Both the position numbers and the translations under genes were made by a program. Under the pieces are notes generated by a model, which was given only the letters and a program-made list of their open reading frames with translations, made no database searches and was not told the DNA's origin. Shown one piece after another: positions 13,267 to 19,259 of a DNA stretch of 19,259 bases. Each line of letters begins with the position of its first letter. Positions within the stretch are counted from its first letter, which is position 1. Source of the DNA: Propionicimonas sp. (GTDB lineage: Bacteria; Actinomycetota; Actinomycetes; Propionibacteriales; Propionibacteriaceae). The stretch spans positions 1 through 19,259 of the forward strand of contig JAVHXR010000008.1 of assembly GCA_031119515.1 (NCBI GenBank). Direction: 5' to 3'.

Positions 13267-14517
13267 GTGCCCTGTCGATCGGCATCGGCGACCCGCGCGC
13301 TCGGGGCCGCGCTTGCGGGAGTCCTTCTCGCCGGTGCCGGCTGCACCACGCCGCCGGCCCCGCCCACCAGCGGCCCGGACTCCTCCCCGGTGCCGCCGCC
13401 GGCGACAGCCAGTCCGTCCGCCACGCCGTCCGCCACCCCGACCCCGACGGCCCCCGCACTGCCGGAGGGGACCACGATGCGGGCGGTGTTCGGCGACCCG
13501 TGGTCGAGCAAGCGGCACCGCCAGGACGCCGTGATCGAGTCCGCGATGGAGATCATCGACGCCACCCCCGCCGGCGAGACCCTGCTGGTGTCGATCTTCA
13601 ACATGACCTACCCCGGCTTCGACGACACCCTGATCCGCGCCCACCGGCGTGGCGTCCACGTCAAGGTCCTGGTGAACCGGGAGAAGTCCGGACGCAAGCG
13701 CTACGACGCGCTCAAGCGGGAACTCGGCTTCGACACCGGGGCAGAGTCCTGGTTCGTGGTCCGCGGCGGGAAGGTGCGGATGCACTCCAAGTTCGTCCTC
13801 GCCACCCGCAGCGGGGACCGCGAGGACGTGGTCTGGATGTCCTCGGGCAACATGACCATCGCCAGCGGTCGCCACCAGGCGAACGAAGCCCTCGAGATCA
13901 CCGGGGACGCCGAGCTGCACGCCTTCTTCGCCGAGCAGTTCGCCCTGATGGCACGCGGGGTGAAGGATGCCGCCAAACTGGCCCGCAGCGCCACCACCCC
14001 CACCGCGGTCGTGCAGACCTACCCCCTGCCGGAGGGTGGCGCGGCGAACGACCCGGTCTACGCCCTGCTGGACGACATCACCTGCGTCGTGGCGGGGAAG
14101 CCAACCGTGATCCGGATGGCCCAGCTGTTCTTCACCGACGAGCGGCTGTACCTGGCCGACAAGCTCCGCGAACTGAAGGCGGCGGGCTGCGACGTCCGGC
14201 TGGTGGGGCACATGTCCCAGTGGGACAGGGCGAAGTCGGTCCTCACCGAGCCGGGCGCCGGCCGGATCGACGTCCGGTCCACCCAGGGGGCCGCGCTGCA
14301 CACCAAGATCACCACGATCCAGGGCTGGGACGCCGCCGGCGACCCGCTCGAGATCGCGATGGCGGGAAGCCACAACCTGAGCGGCCGGGCCCTCACCCGC
14401 ATCCCGGAGGGCGTCAACGACGAGTTCTCGATCGTCGTCGCCGACCCGGACACCGTCCGGGCCTACAGCGACTTCGTCGACCTGGTGATCGAGAAGCACA
14501 GCAAGCCGATCTCGTGA
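13267..14517 (+). CDS. Secreted lipoprotein with two phospholipase-D-like (HKD) motifs
   Basis: The protein has 416 residues. A lipoprotein signal peptide ends at Cys26 in LLAGAGC (the -3 residue is Gly, off the usual Leu/Val). A Pro/Ser/Thr/Ala linker runs to about residue 70. Two PLD-like halves follow: MHSKF with His173 and Lys175 followed by SSGNMT (192-197), and LHTK with His345 and Lys347 followed by AGSHNLS (366-372). The two His-Lys pairs would form one active site on the outer face of the membrane. In both motifs the Asp of HxKx4D is replaced (Thr180, Gln352), while the catalytic His and Lys remain. The family cleaves or transfers phosphodiesters in lipids or nucleic acids; the substrate here is unknown. 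The gene has its own promoter and Shine-Dalgarno sequence and is closed by a hairpin at its stop codon. Confidence 0.85.
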   Translation: MPCRSASATRALGAALAGVLLAGAGCTTPPAPPTSGPDSSPVPPPATASPSATPSATPTPTAPALPEGTTMRAVFGDPWSSKRHRQDAVIESAMEIIDATPAGETLLVSIFNMTYPGFDDTLIRAHRRGVHVKVLVNREKSGRKRYDALKRELGFDTGAESWFVVRGGKVRMHSKFVLATRSGDREDVVWMSSGNMTIASGRHQANEALEITGDAELHAFFAEQFALMARGVKDAAKLARSATTPTAVVQTYPLPEGGAANDPVYALLDDITCVVAGKPTVIRMAQLFFTDERLYLADKLRELKAAGCDVRLVGHMSQWDRAKSVLTEPGAGRIDVRSTQGAALHTKITTIQGWDAAGDPLEIAMAGSHNLSGRALTRIPEGVNDEFSIVVADPDTVRAYSDFVDLVIEKHSKPIS

Positions 14518-14532
14518 GCCGGCCACCGGCTC
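14516..14532 (+). terminator. 7-bp hairpin overlapping the stop of the PLD-like gene
   Basis: GAGCCGG (14516-14522) pairs perfectly with CCGGCTC (14526-14532) around a 3-base loop. It begins inside the TGA stop (14515-14517) and ends 8 bases before the next promoter box. It is short and has no T-run. Confidence 0.35.
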
Positions 14533-14540
14533 GGCGTCGC

Positions 14541-14546
14541 TAGCAT
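14541..14546 (+). promoter_or_regulatory. -10 box (TAGCAT) giving a leaderless mRNA for the hydrolase
   Basis: TAGCAT ends 6 bases before the ATG at 14553, with no Shine-Dalgarno sequence between them. The spacing matches the boxes at 10620 and 19014. Confidence 0.6.
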
Positions 14547-14552
14547 CGGCTC

Positions 14553-15680
14553 ATGCTGCGTGACCTCGGACCCTTCAGCGACTGGGTGGACGCCGCCCGC
14601 CGGCTGCAGCCCCGACCGACCGCACCACCGGGGGAGGAGACCCGGGGACGGCTCCGGCAGGTGCTCGGCTTCACCGGCGGCGCCGAACAGCCCGAGGAGG
14701 TCTCCGAGGGTCCGGCGTGGGAGCGCGGCGGGGTGGCCGGGCAGGAGCTGGCCTGGTCGGTGGGCTACGGCCCGCGCACCCGGGCGGTGGTGCTGCGGCC
14801 GGCGGGGGTCACGGGCAGGCTGCCCGGCATCCTCGCCCTCCACGACCACAGCGGCTTCAAGTTCCTCGGGCTGGAGAAGGTGGCGGACATCCCGGGTGCG
14901 CCGGACTACCTGCGCTCCCACCGCGACAGCTACTACGGCGGCCGCGCGTACGCCAACGACCTGGCCCGGGCAGGGTTCACCGTCCTCGTCCACGACACCT
15001 TCGCCTGGGGGAGCCGCAGATTCCCGCTGGAGGCGATGCCGGCCCCGATCCGGCGGCTCGCAGACGCCGCGGAACCGGGGGACGGCCTGCTGCCGGCGGA
15101 GGTGGCGGGCTACAACGCGGCCGCCGCTGCCCACGAACTGATGATCGAGAAGTACTGCGCGCTGCTCGGCACCACCTTCGCCGGCGTCGTCAGCCACGAG
15201 GACAGGGTCGCGGCGAACTACCTGCTCTCCCGCGACGACGTCGATCCCGCCCGGCTCGGCTGCATCGGTCTCTCCGGCGGCGGGAACCGTGCGGCGCTGC
15301 TGCTGGCCACGCACGACCAGATCGCGGCGGCCGCGATCGTCGCGTTGATGTCCAGCTACGACGGCCTGCTCGACCACAACGTCGCCGGCCACACCTGGAT
15401 GCTGTTCCCGCACGGCTGGGCGCGCCACGGCGACTGGCCCGACATCGCCGCCAGCCGGGCGCCGCTCCCGCTGCTGGTGCAGTACGCCCGCGGCGACGAG
15501 CTGTTCACCGCCGAAGGAATGGCCGCAGCGGACGAGCGGCTGCGCAGCCACTACGCGGGCGCGGGAGACTCCGACGCCTACATCGCGCAGTGGTACGACG
15601 GCCCGCACCGGTTCGACGTCGCGATGCAGGCCGCCGCCTTCGCCTGGCTCAGGGACCGCCTCGCTCCTCCGGTGCCATAG
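14553..15680 (+). CDS. Alpha/beta hydrolase (dienelactone hydrolase / abhydrolase-7-like)
   Basis: The protein has 375 residues. After a helical N-terminal extension of about 90 residues comes an alpha/beta-hydrolase fold: a core strand with LHDHSGFKF, then the nucleophile elbow GLSGGGN with Ser241, an acid at Asp315 (RGDELFT) and His352 (GPHRFD) near the end. These form a complete Ser-Asp-His triad in the right order. The long region between about 120 and 210 probably forms a lid. Relatives include acetyl-xylan-esterase-like and dienelactone-hydrolase-like esterases; the substrate cannot be read from sequence. There is no signal peptide, so it is probably cytoplasmic. A leaderless promoter sets the start. 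The last 32 bp run over the end of the protease gene on the other strand. Confidence 0.87.
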   Translation: MLRDLGPFSDWVDAARRLQPRPTAPPGEETRGRLRQVLGFTGGAEQPEEVSEGPAWERGGVAGQELAWSVGYGPRTRAVVLRPAGVTGRLPGILALHDHSGFKFLGLEKVADIPGAPDYLRSHRDSYYGGRAYANDLARAGFTVLVHDTFAWGSRRFPLEAMPAPIRRLADAAEPGDGLLPAEVAGYNAAAAAHELMIEKYCALLGTTFAGVVSHEDRVAANYLLSRDDVDPARLGCIGLSGGGNRAALLLATHDQIAAAAIVALMSSYDGLLDHNVAGHTWMLFPHGWARHGDWPDIAASRAPLPLLVQYARGDELFTAEGMAAADERLRSHYAGAGDSDAYIAQWYDGPHRFDVAMQAAAFAWLRDRLAPPVP

Positions 15681-18135
15681 CGACCGCGTCCGGGCTGCCC
15701 GCCGGGTGCGCCCAGATCGACTCCGACGGGGCGAACTGCTCGCCGAAGTCCGGCGGCTCCAGCGGGGGCAGCGGAGTCGGCGGCTTGGGCAGCTCGGCCC
15801 GCAGCGGGGCGTGCGCGTGGTGCGCCGCCGCCGCTGCCTCGTGGTACCGCTCGAGCGCGTGCAGGAACCCGGGATCGCCGTAGCCACGGCCATCGATGAT
15901 CGGCCCCTGCCGGCCCTCGAGGACGGCCACGACGTCCTCACCGGCGAGCGTCTTGTGCCGCTCCAGCGCCGCCGCCAGGCCGAGTACCTGGCCGCGGTGG
16001 TGGGTCAGCAGCCGGTCCGCTTCCTCCAGCAGGCCGACCAGCTTCTCCTCGATCCGGTCAGCCAGGGCGTGCCGGAGCTCCAGGCGGTCGGCCTCGTCGT
16101 CCTTGCCGGCCTTGCCGGAGGGCGCGCCGACCTCGAGCCGGCGACTCGCCGCGAAGGACGACACCGTCGACCCCATGCCCCAGTGCGCCTCCATGTAGGT
16201 GGCGATCGAGGTGGCGGACTCCAGGTCGCCCGAGACCCCTGAGGAGTTGTCGCCGCCGAAGAACAGCCGCTCGCCGGCCAGGGAGGCGACCGAGACGAGG
16301 ATGTCGCTCTCGTACTCGGTGCGCCACCGGGTGAACTGGTCCTCCGGCGGGATCGAGGCCACCATGCCGAGGTAGGTGGAGCCCTTCTCGATGGTCGCGA
16401 TGTCGATCTCGAGGTGCTTGCGGGTCTGGTAGGCGATCACGGCGTGGCAGGCCTCGTGGACGGCGACCGCGTGGCGCTCCCGCTCGATGTACTCCACGTC
16501 CTCGGAGGGGCCGAGTTCCTTGGCCTGCTTGGCGCGCATCATGTCCGACCAGGTGATCACCTCGCGGCCGTCCCGGAAGGCGGTGATCAGCGCCTCGTTG
16601 ACGGTGTCCTTGATCGTGGCGCCGGTGGCGTACGGCGTGATCGTGGCGAGCTTGTCCACCTGCTCGGGGGTGAGGGCGTGCGGCACCTTCGCCAGGTAGC
16701 CGTCGTAGGTCCGGATCCGGCCGGCCTTGGACGGGTAGCCGACCTTGTAGATCCGGTCGATCCGGCCCGGCCGCAGCAGCGCCTCGTCCAGCGCCTCGGG
16801 CATGTTGGTGGCCATCATCACCATGATCCGGTACTTGGGCGGCGGCTTCGGACGCATCCCCAGCGCACGCCGGACGTACCGGTTGATCAGCCCCCGGGGC
16901 TTCTTCAGCCCCGACAGCTCGGTCAGCAGCGCCTGCAGGGTCCCGGCGCCACCGCCGCCCATCCCCATGCCGCCCATCATCACCTGGCTGCGCCGGCCGG
17001 TGTCCGGCGCCGGCTCCGCCAGGTCGTGGCCGAGCGCCTCGCGTGCGAGCAGCTCGCGGGTCGGTTCGGAGAGGTGGGCGAAGCCGTTGCAGCCGGTGTG
17101 CGCCCACGGCGCCGGGGTGCTGCGTCCTGGCACGCCGTTGCCACCCTGGGCGGATGCGCCGCGGTTGCCGAGGGAGTCGGCCTCGTCGAAGAAGACGATC
17201 ACCCCGCCGTAACGGAGCGCGAGCTTGCGCAGCTTGCGGAACAGCGACTTCACCTTCAGGACGCCGACGCCCATGAACATGTTGATGAAGGCGCCGGGGT
17301 CCACGAAGACGTAGGGCTTGCCGGTCTCGCCGGCCACCGCCTCGGCCATCAGGGTCTTGCCGGTTCCCGGCGGGCCCCACAACAAGATGCCCCCCGGCAC
17401 GTAGCCGCCCTTCTCCTCGATCGCCTCCGGGTTCTCCAGGTAGACGATGTTCTCCTTGACGCGGGCGACCACGTGGTCCTGGCCCCAGACGTCGGTGAAC
17501 CTGGTCTTGATGTCCTCGGGGAAGTAGGTGTCGATGCCGCCGCGGGAGAGGAACCAGAACAGCCCGATGAACTGGATCATCACGAAGAAGAAGCCGAACG
17601 CGAGCTGCAGTACCAGCGGCAGGGCGGTGAGGAACGCCACCGGCGCGCGGAACAGGGCCGTCAGCGGCGACTCCTGGTAGATGGCGCCGAGCACGAGCGC
17701 CAGCACCACCAGCCACAGCAGCACCTTCCCGATCCTGGCGATCCGGAACCGGGTCCAGTCGTTGAACCGGCGGCGGTACCACCTGTCGGTGGCTCCGAAC
17801 ACGAACTTCGTCCAGAACCGGTGGTAGCCGGCCCAGTGCTCGCTGATCAGGAAGTGGACCTGGCGGACGACCTCGAGCCCGGCGAGCACCCACAGCCAGG
17901 GGTTGGCGAAGGCGACCTGGTTGGCCGCCTCCGGGAACCCGACCTGGAACTGGGCCATGAACGACCAGGCCAGGACCAGGTAGATCAGCCCCAGCAGCAG
18001 CAGGTACTTGATCCGGTCGAACAGGGGCAGCCGCCTGCGCAGCGCCCGGTCCTCGGCGGCAGGCGCCGGCCAGTTGGTCACCGGCTGGTGCTCCGGCGGC
18101 GGGTTGAGGTCTGTGCCGGCTGGCTGGACGGACAT
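15649..18135 (-). CDS. Divergent FtsH-like membrane AAA+ zinc metalloprotease
   Basis: The protein has 828 residues. The ATG at 18135 has AAAGAGG 5 bases upstream. Hydrophobic segments near 43-62, 79-97, 137-154 and 167-197 give about four membrane spans, against two in classical FtsH. The AAA+ domain has Walker A GPPGTGKT (254-261), pore loop MFMGVG (287-291 region), Walker B FFDEAD (Asp317, Glu318) and the second region of homology ATNMPEALD to LLRPGRIDR with Arg455 and Arg458. Insertions are unusual: about residues 321-398, ending in a Met/Gly-rich MMGGMGMGGGG, and about 410-437. The peptidase has zinc motif HEACH (560-564; FtsH usually HEAGH) and a third-ligand Asp637 in SGDLESAT, so it looks active. 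The C-terminus is a coiled helical region and a Pro-rich tail. It should unfold and degrade membrane-linked proteins; targets are unknown. It is co-transcribed with the lipoprotein 11 bp upstream. Confidence 0.9.
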   Translation of the reverse strand: MSVQPAGTDLNPPPEHQPVTNWPAPAAEDRALRRRLPLFDRIKYLLLLGLIYLVLAWSFMAQFQVGFPEAANQVAFANPWLWVLAGLEVVRQVHFLISEHWAGYHRFWTKFVFGATDRWYRRRFNDWTRFRIARIGKVLLWLVVLALVLGAIYQESPLTALFRAPVAFLTALPLVLQLAFGFFFVMIQFIGLFWFLSRGGIDTYFPEDIKTRFTDVWGQDHVVARVKENIVYLENPEAIEEKGGYVPGGILLWGPPGTGKTLMAEAVAGETGKPYVFVDPGAFINMFMGVGVLKVKSLFRKLRKLALRYGGVIVFFDEADSLGNRGASAQGGNGVPGRSTPAPWAHTGCNGFAHLSEPTRELLAREALGHDLAEPAPDTGRRSQVMMGGMGMGGGGAGTLQALLTELSGLKKPRGLINRYVRRALGMRPKPPPKYRIMVMMATNMPEALDEALLRPGRIDRIYKVGYPSKAGRIRTYDGYLAKVPHALTPEQVDKLATITPYATGATIKDTVNEALITAFRDGREVITWSDMMRAKQAKELGPSEDVEYIERERHAVAVHEACHAVIAYQTRKHLEIDIATIEKGSTYLGMVASIPPEDQFTRWRTEYESDILVSVASLAGERLFFGGDNSSGVSGDLESATSIATYMEAHWGMGSTVSSFAASRRLEVGAPSGKAGKDDEADRLELRHALADRIEEKLVGLLEEADRLLTHHRGQVLGLAAALERHKTLAGEDVVAVLEGRQGPIIDGRGYGDPGFLHALERYHEAAAAAHHAHAPLRAELPKPPTPLPPLEPPDFGEQFAPSESIWAHPAGSPDAVAMAPEERGGP

Positions 18136-18140
18136 GGCCA

Positions 18141-18147
18141 CCTCTTT
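18141..18147 (-). promoter_or_regulatory. Shine-Dalgarno sequence (AAAGAGG) fixing the protease start
   Basis: Read on the minus strand, AAAGAGG precedes the ATG at 18135 by 5 bases and overlaps the final base of the lipoprotein stop codon. An upstream in-frame ATG at 18210 lies within the lipoprotein coding sequence and has no such site. Confidence 0.7.
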
Positions 18148-18806
18148 CAGGAGCGGACGGTGAGCGACCCGACGAGGTCGTCCAGATCGTCGGCGTGCGT
18201 CGTGAAGCACTGGGCGGAGCAGTGGGCGAGCAGCGTGTAGAGCTTGGTGTCGTCCCCGTTCACCAGCACCTTCTGGTCGAAGGTCTGGACGGTACTGCCG
18301 ATCAGGTAGGTGAAGGTGGTGTGGACGCCGTGGACGCCGTCCCCCGGGTCGAGCGACTGGTCGGAGACCAGCTGGAAGCCGGTGAGCAGCCGGCCCTGTG
18401 AGGCCGCGGTCAGCCGGGCCTGCTCGGTCACCGGGAGCAGCAGGTCGCGCATCATGTCGTCGGTGATCGCGGTGGACCCGTTCAGCTCACGGACCTGGAA
18501 GTAGACCGCCGGCGCGCTCGCAGAGATGCTCATGACGTGCTCGACGGCCGGGCTCGCGCTGGCATCGAAGCCGACCGTCCAGGCCGACTGTGCCAGCTGC
18601 TGGCCCTCGGTGTCGTCGCCGAAGGCGGCCGCCTCGAAGACCGCCTCCCTGAACTGCGTCCAGCCCGACGGGACCCGGATGAAGCTGGTGGAGTCGCCGG
18701 AGGCGACGTAGGAGAACTCCGGGGCGCTGCAGCCCGCCAGAAGGGTGCCCGCCAGGCCGAGCGCGACGCCCGTCCGCAGCACCCCGGAGACCAGACGACC
18801 AGCCAT
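18147..18806 (-). CDS. Small lipoprotein, first gene of the protease operon
   Basis: The protein has 219 residues. A signal peptide with lipobox LLAGC places the lipidated Cys at 26. The mature part begins with a strand-rich stretch that includes IRVPSGWTQF, reminiscent of LpqN/PsbP-like actinobacterial lipoproteins, which often open with a P.GW motif. That match is weak. Two cysteines near the end (Cys196 and Cys200 in HCSAQC) could form a disulfide or bind a cofactor. The start is supported by GGGAGG (18813-18818) 6 bases before the ATG. The stop is 11 bp before the protease ATG, so the two proteins are very probably made together. It would sit on the outer membrane face, next to the extracytoplasmic loops of the protease, and could be a partner or adaptor. 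Its function is unknown. Confidence 0.85.
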   Translation of the reverse strand: MAGRLVSGVLRTGVALGLAGTLLAGCSAPEFSYVASGDSTSFIRVPSGWTQFREAVFEAAAFGDDTEGQQLAQSAWTVGFDASASPAVEHVMSISASAPAVYFQVRELNGSTAITDDMMRDLLLPVTEQARLTAASQGRLLTGFQLVSDQSLDPGDGVHGVHTTFTYLIGSTVQTFDQKVLVNGDDTKLYTLLAHCSAQCFTTHADDLDDLVGSLTVRS

Positions 18807-18837
18807 CAGGCGCCTCCCGAGTCTGGGAAATCACCGG

Positions 18838-18843
18838 AGTGTA
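18838..18843 (-). promoter_or_regulatory. -10 box (TACACT, minus strand) of the lipoprotein-protease operon
   Basis: On the minus strand TACACT lies about 31 bases before the lipoprotein ATG, leaving room for the GGGAGG ribosome-binding site in a short leader. I see no clear -35 element. The rest of 18807-19026 is GC-rich divergent promoter space with no gene. Confidence 0.4.
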
Positions 18844-19013
18844 CCCCCGCCGGCAGTGCCCGACCGCTGGTTGGTCAGGCCGTAGCGACCCGGCCGGCCA
18901 GCGGGCGCGCGCCGACGGCGATGTCGGTACAACAACGGGGGATGCCCGCAGCTTCCCGCGCCGGACCCCGGCGACGCGGCAGGCGCGGGGATGCGCCGGC
19001 GCGTCCGGGTGGC

Positions 19014-19019
19014 TAGCCT
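19014..19019 (+). promoter_or_regulatory. -10 box (TAGCCT) giving a leaderless mRNA for the Sir2-type gene
   Basis: TAGCCT ends 7 bases before the GTG at 19027. The arrangement is the same as at 10620 and 14541. Confidence 0.6.
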
Positions 19020-19026
19020 CGGCGGG

Positions 19027-19259
19027 GTGACGAGCAGGCTGCGGGAGATCATCGAGTCCGGGGGACGGGTTGTCTTCTTCGGCGGAGCCGGTGTGTCCAC
19101 CGAGAGCGGCATCCCCGACTTCCGGTCGGCCTCCGGCCTGTTCCACCGGCCGTCCCGCCAGCGGTTCGCGCCGGAGGAGATCCTCAGCCGTGGCTTCTTC
19201 CACACCCATCCGGCGGAGTTCTTCGACTACTACCGCACCCGGCTCGTGCACGTCGATGC
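19027..19259 (+). CDS. Sir2-family NAD-dependent deacylase, N-terminal part (runs off the window)
   Basis: About 77 residues are visible from GTG 19027. The sirtuin signature is complete: GGAGVSTESGIPDFRS (about residues 19-34), the NAD-binding loop, followed by GLF and a helical stretch. These enzymes remove acyl groups from protein lysines using NAD. The FFGGAGVSTESGIPDFRS form is closer to the bacterial type common in Firmicutes than to the TGAG.S..SGIPDFRG type. The catalytic His and any zinc cysteines lie beyond the window. The gene is divergent from the lipoprotein-protease operon across 220 bp, so the two promoters could share regulation. Confidence 0.9.
   Translation, partial: MTSRLREIIESGGRVVFFGGAGVSTESGIPDFRSASGLFHRPSRQRFAPEEILSRGFFHTHPAEFFDYYRTRLVHVD

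Noticed and set aside
11011..14526. Minus-strand open frame of 1171 codons opposite the flavoenzyme, aminotransferase and PLD-like genes
   Set aside because: It runs across three well-recognised plus-strand genes and their intergenic terminators, and has no recognisable protein features.
18136..18210. Upstream ATG at 18210 for the FtsH-like protease
   Set aside because: It lies within the lipoprotein gene and lacks a ribosome-binding site, whereas 18135 has AAAGAGG 5 bases upstream.
1..19259. CRISPR arrays, tRNA/rRNA genes, transposases, integrases and known anti-phage systems
   Set aside because: I looked for direct repeats with spacers, cloverleaf signatures such as the GTTCRANYC loop, DDE or tyrosine-recombinase motifs and defence-type domains and found none. 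The FtsH-like AAA+ protein is a membrane protease, not a defence ATPase by any visible feature.

Overview
The window reads as chromosomal DNA of a very GC-rich Actinomycetota bacterium. Nearly every codon ends in G or C, several genes carry a bare TANNNT -10 box 6-7 bases before the start codon (leaderless transcripts), and the lipoproteins, the LAXTG wall-sorting signal and the berberine-bridge-type flavoenzyme all fit that phylum. Propionibacteriales is a guess from overall flavour only.

Layout. Bases 2-49 are the tail of a probable membrane transporter. Bases 50-1281 hold no gene I can defend. That stretch has five stem-loops, including one textbook terminator at 763-802, a possible small RNA ending there, and what look like gene remnants. 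Bases 1282-8928 encode a 2548-residue secreted surface protein made of 14 lysine-started Ig-like modules, ending in an LAMTG sorting signal. A LuxR-type regulator (8971-10476) follows with its own promoter. Next come a covalent-FAD oxidoreductase (10633-11988), a compact class III aminotransferase (12037-13158), a lipoprotein with two phospholipase-D-like motifs (13267-14517) and an alpha/beta hydrolase (14553-15680). Each has its own promoter-like box, and hairpins separate several of them. On the minus strand a small lipoprotein (18806-18147) and a divergent FtsH-like membrane AAA+ metalloprotease (18135-15649) form a two-gene operon. The protease gene overlaps the hydrolase gene tail to tail by 32 bp. 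The start of a Sir2-type deacylase (19027 onward) leaves the window on the right.

How the parts may work together. There is no phage, CRISPR, insertion sequence, tRNA or rRNA, and no known defence system. The strongest candidates for undescribed biology are (1) the membrane protease-lipoprotein pair: an FtsH relative with extra membrane segments, a Met/Gly-rich insertion inside its AAA+ domain and a proline-rich tail; and (2) the giant surface stalk, whose N-terminal modules are longer than ordinary DUF11 repeats. The plus-strand genes from 8971 to 15680 appear to be separately transcribed rather than one pathway operon, although the flavoenzyme-aminotransferase pair could act in sequence.
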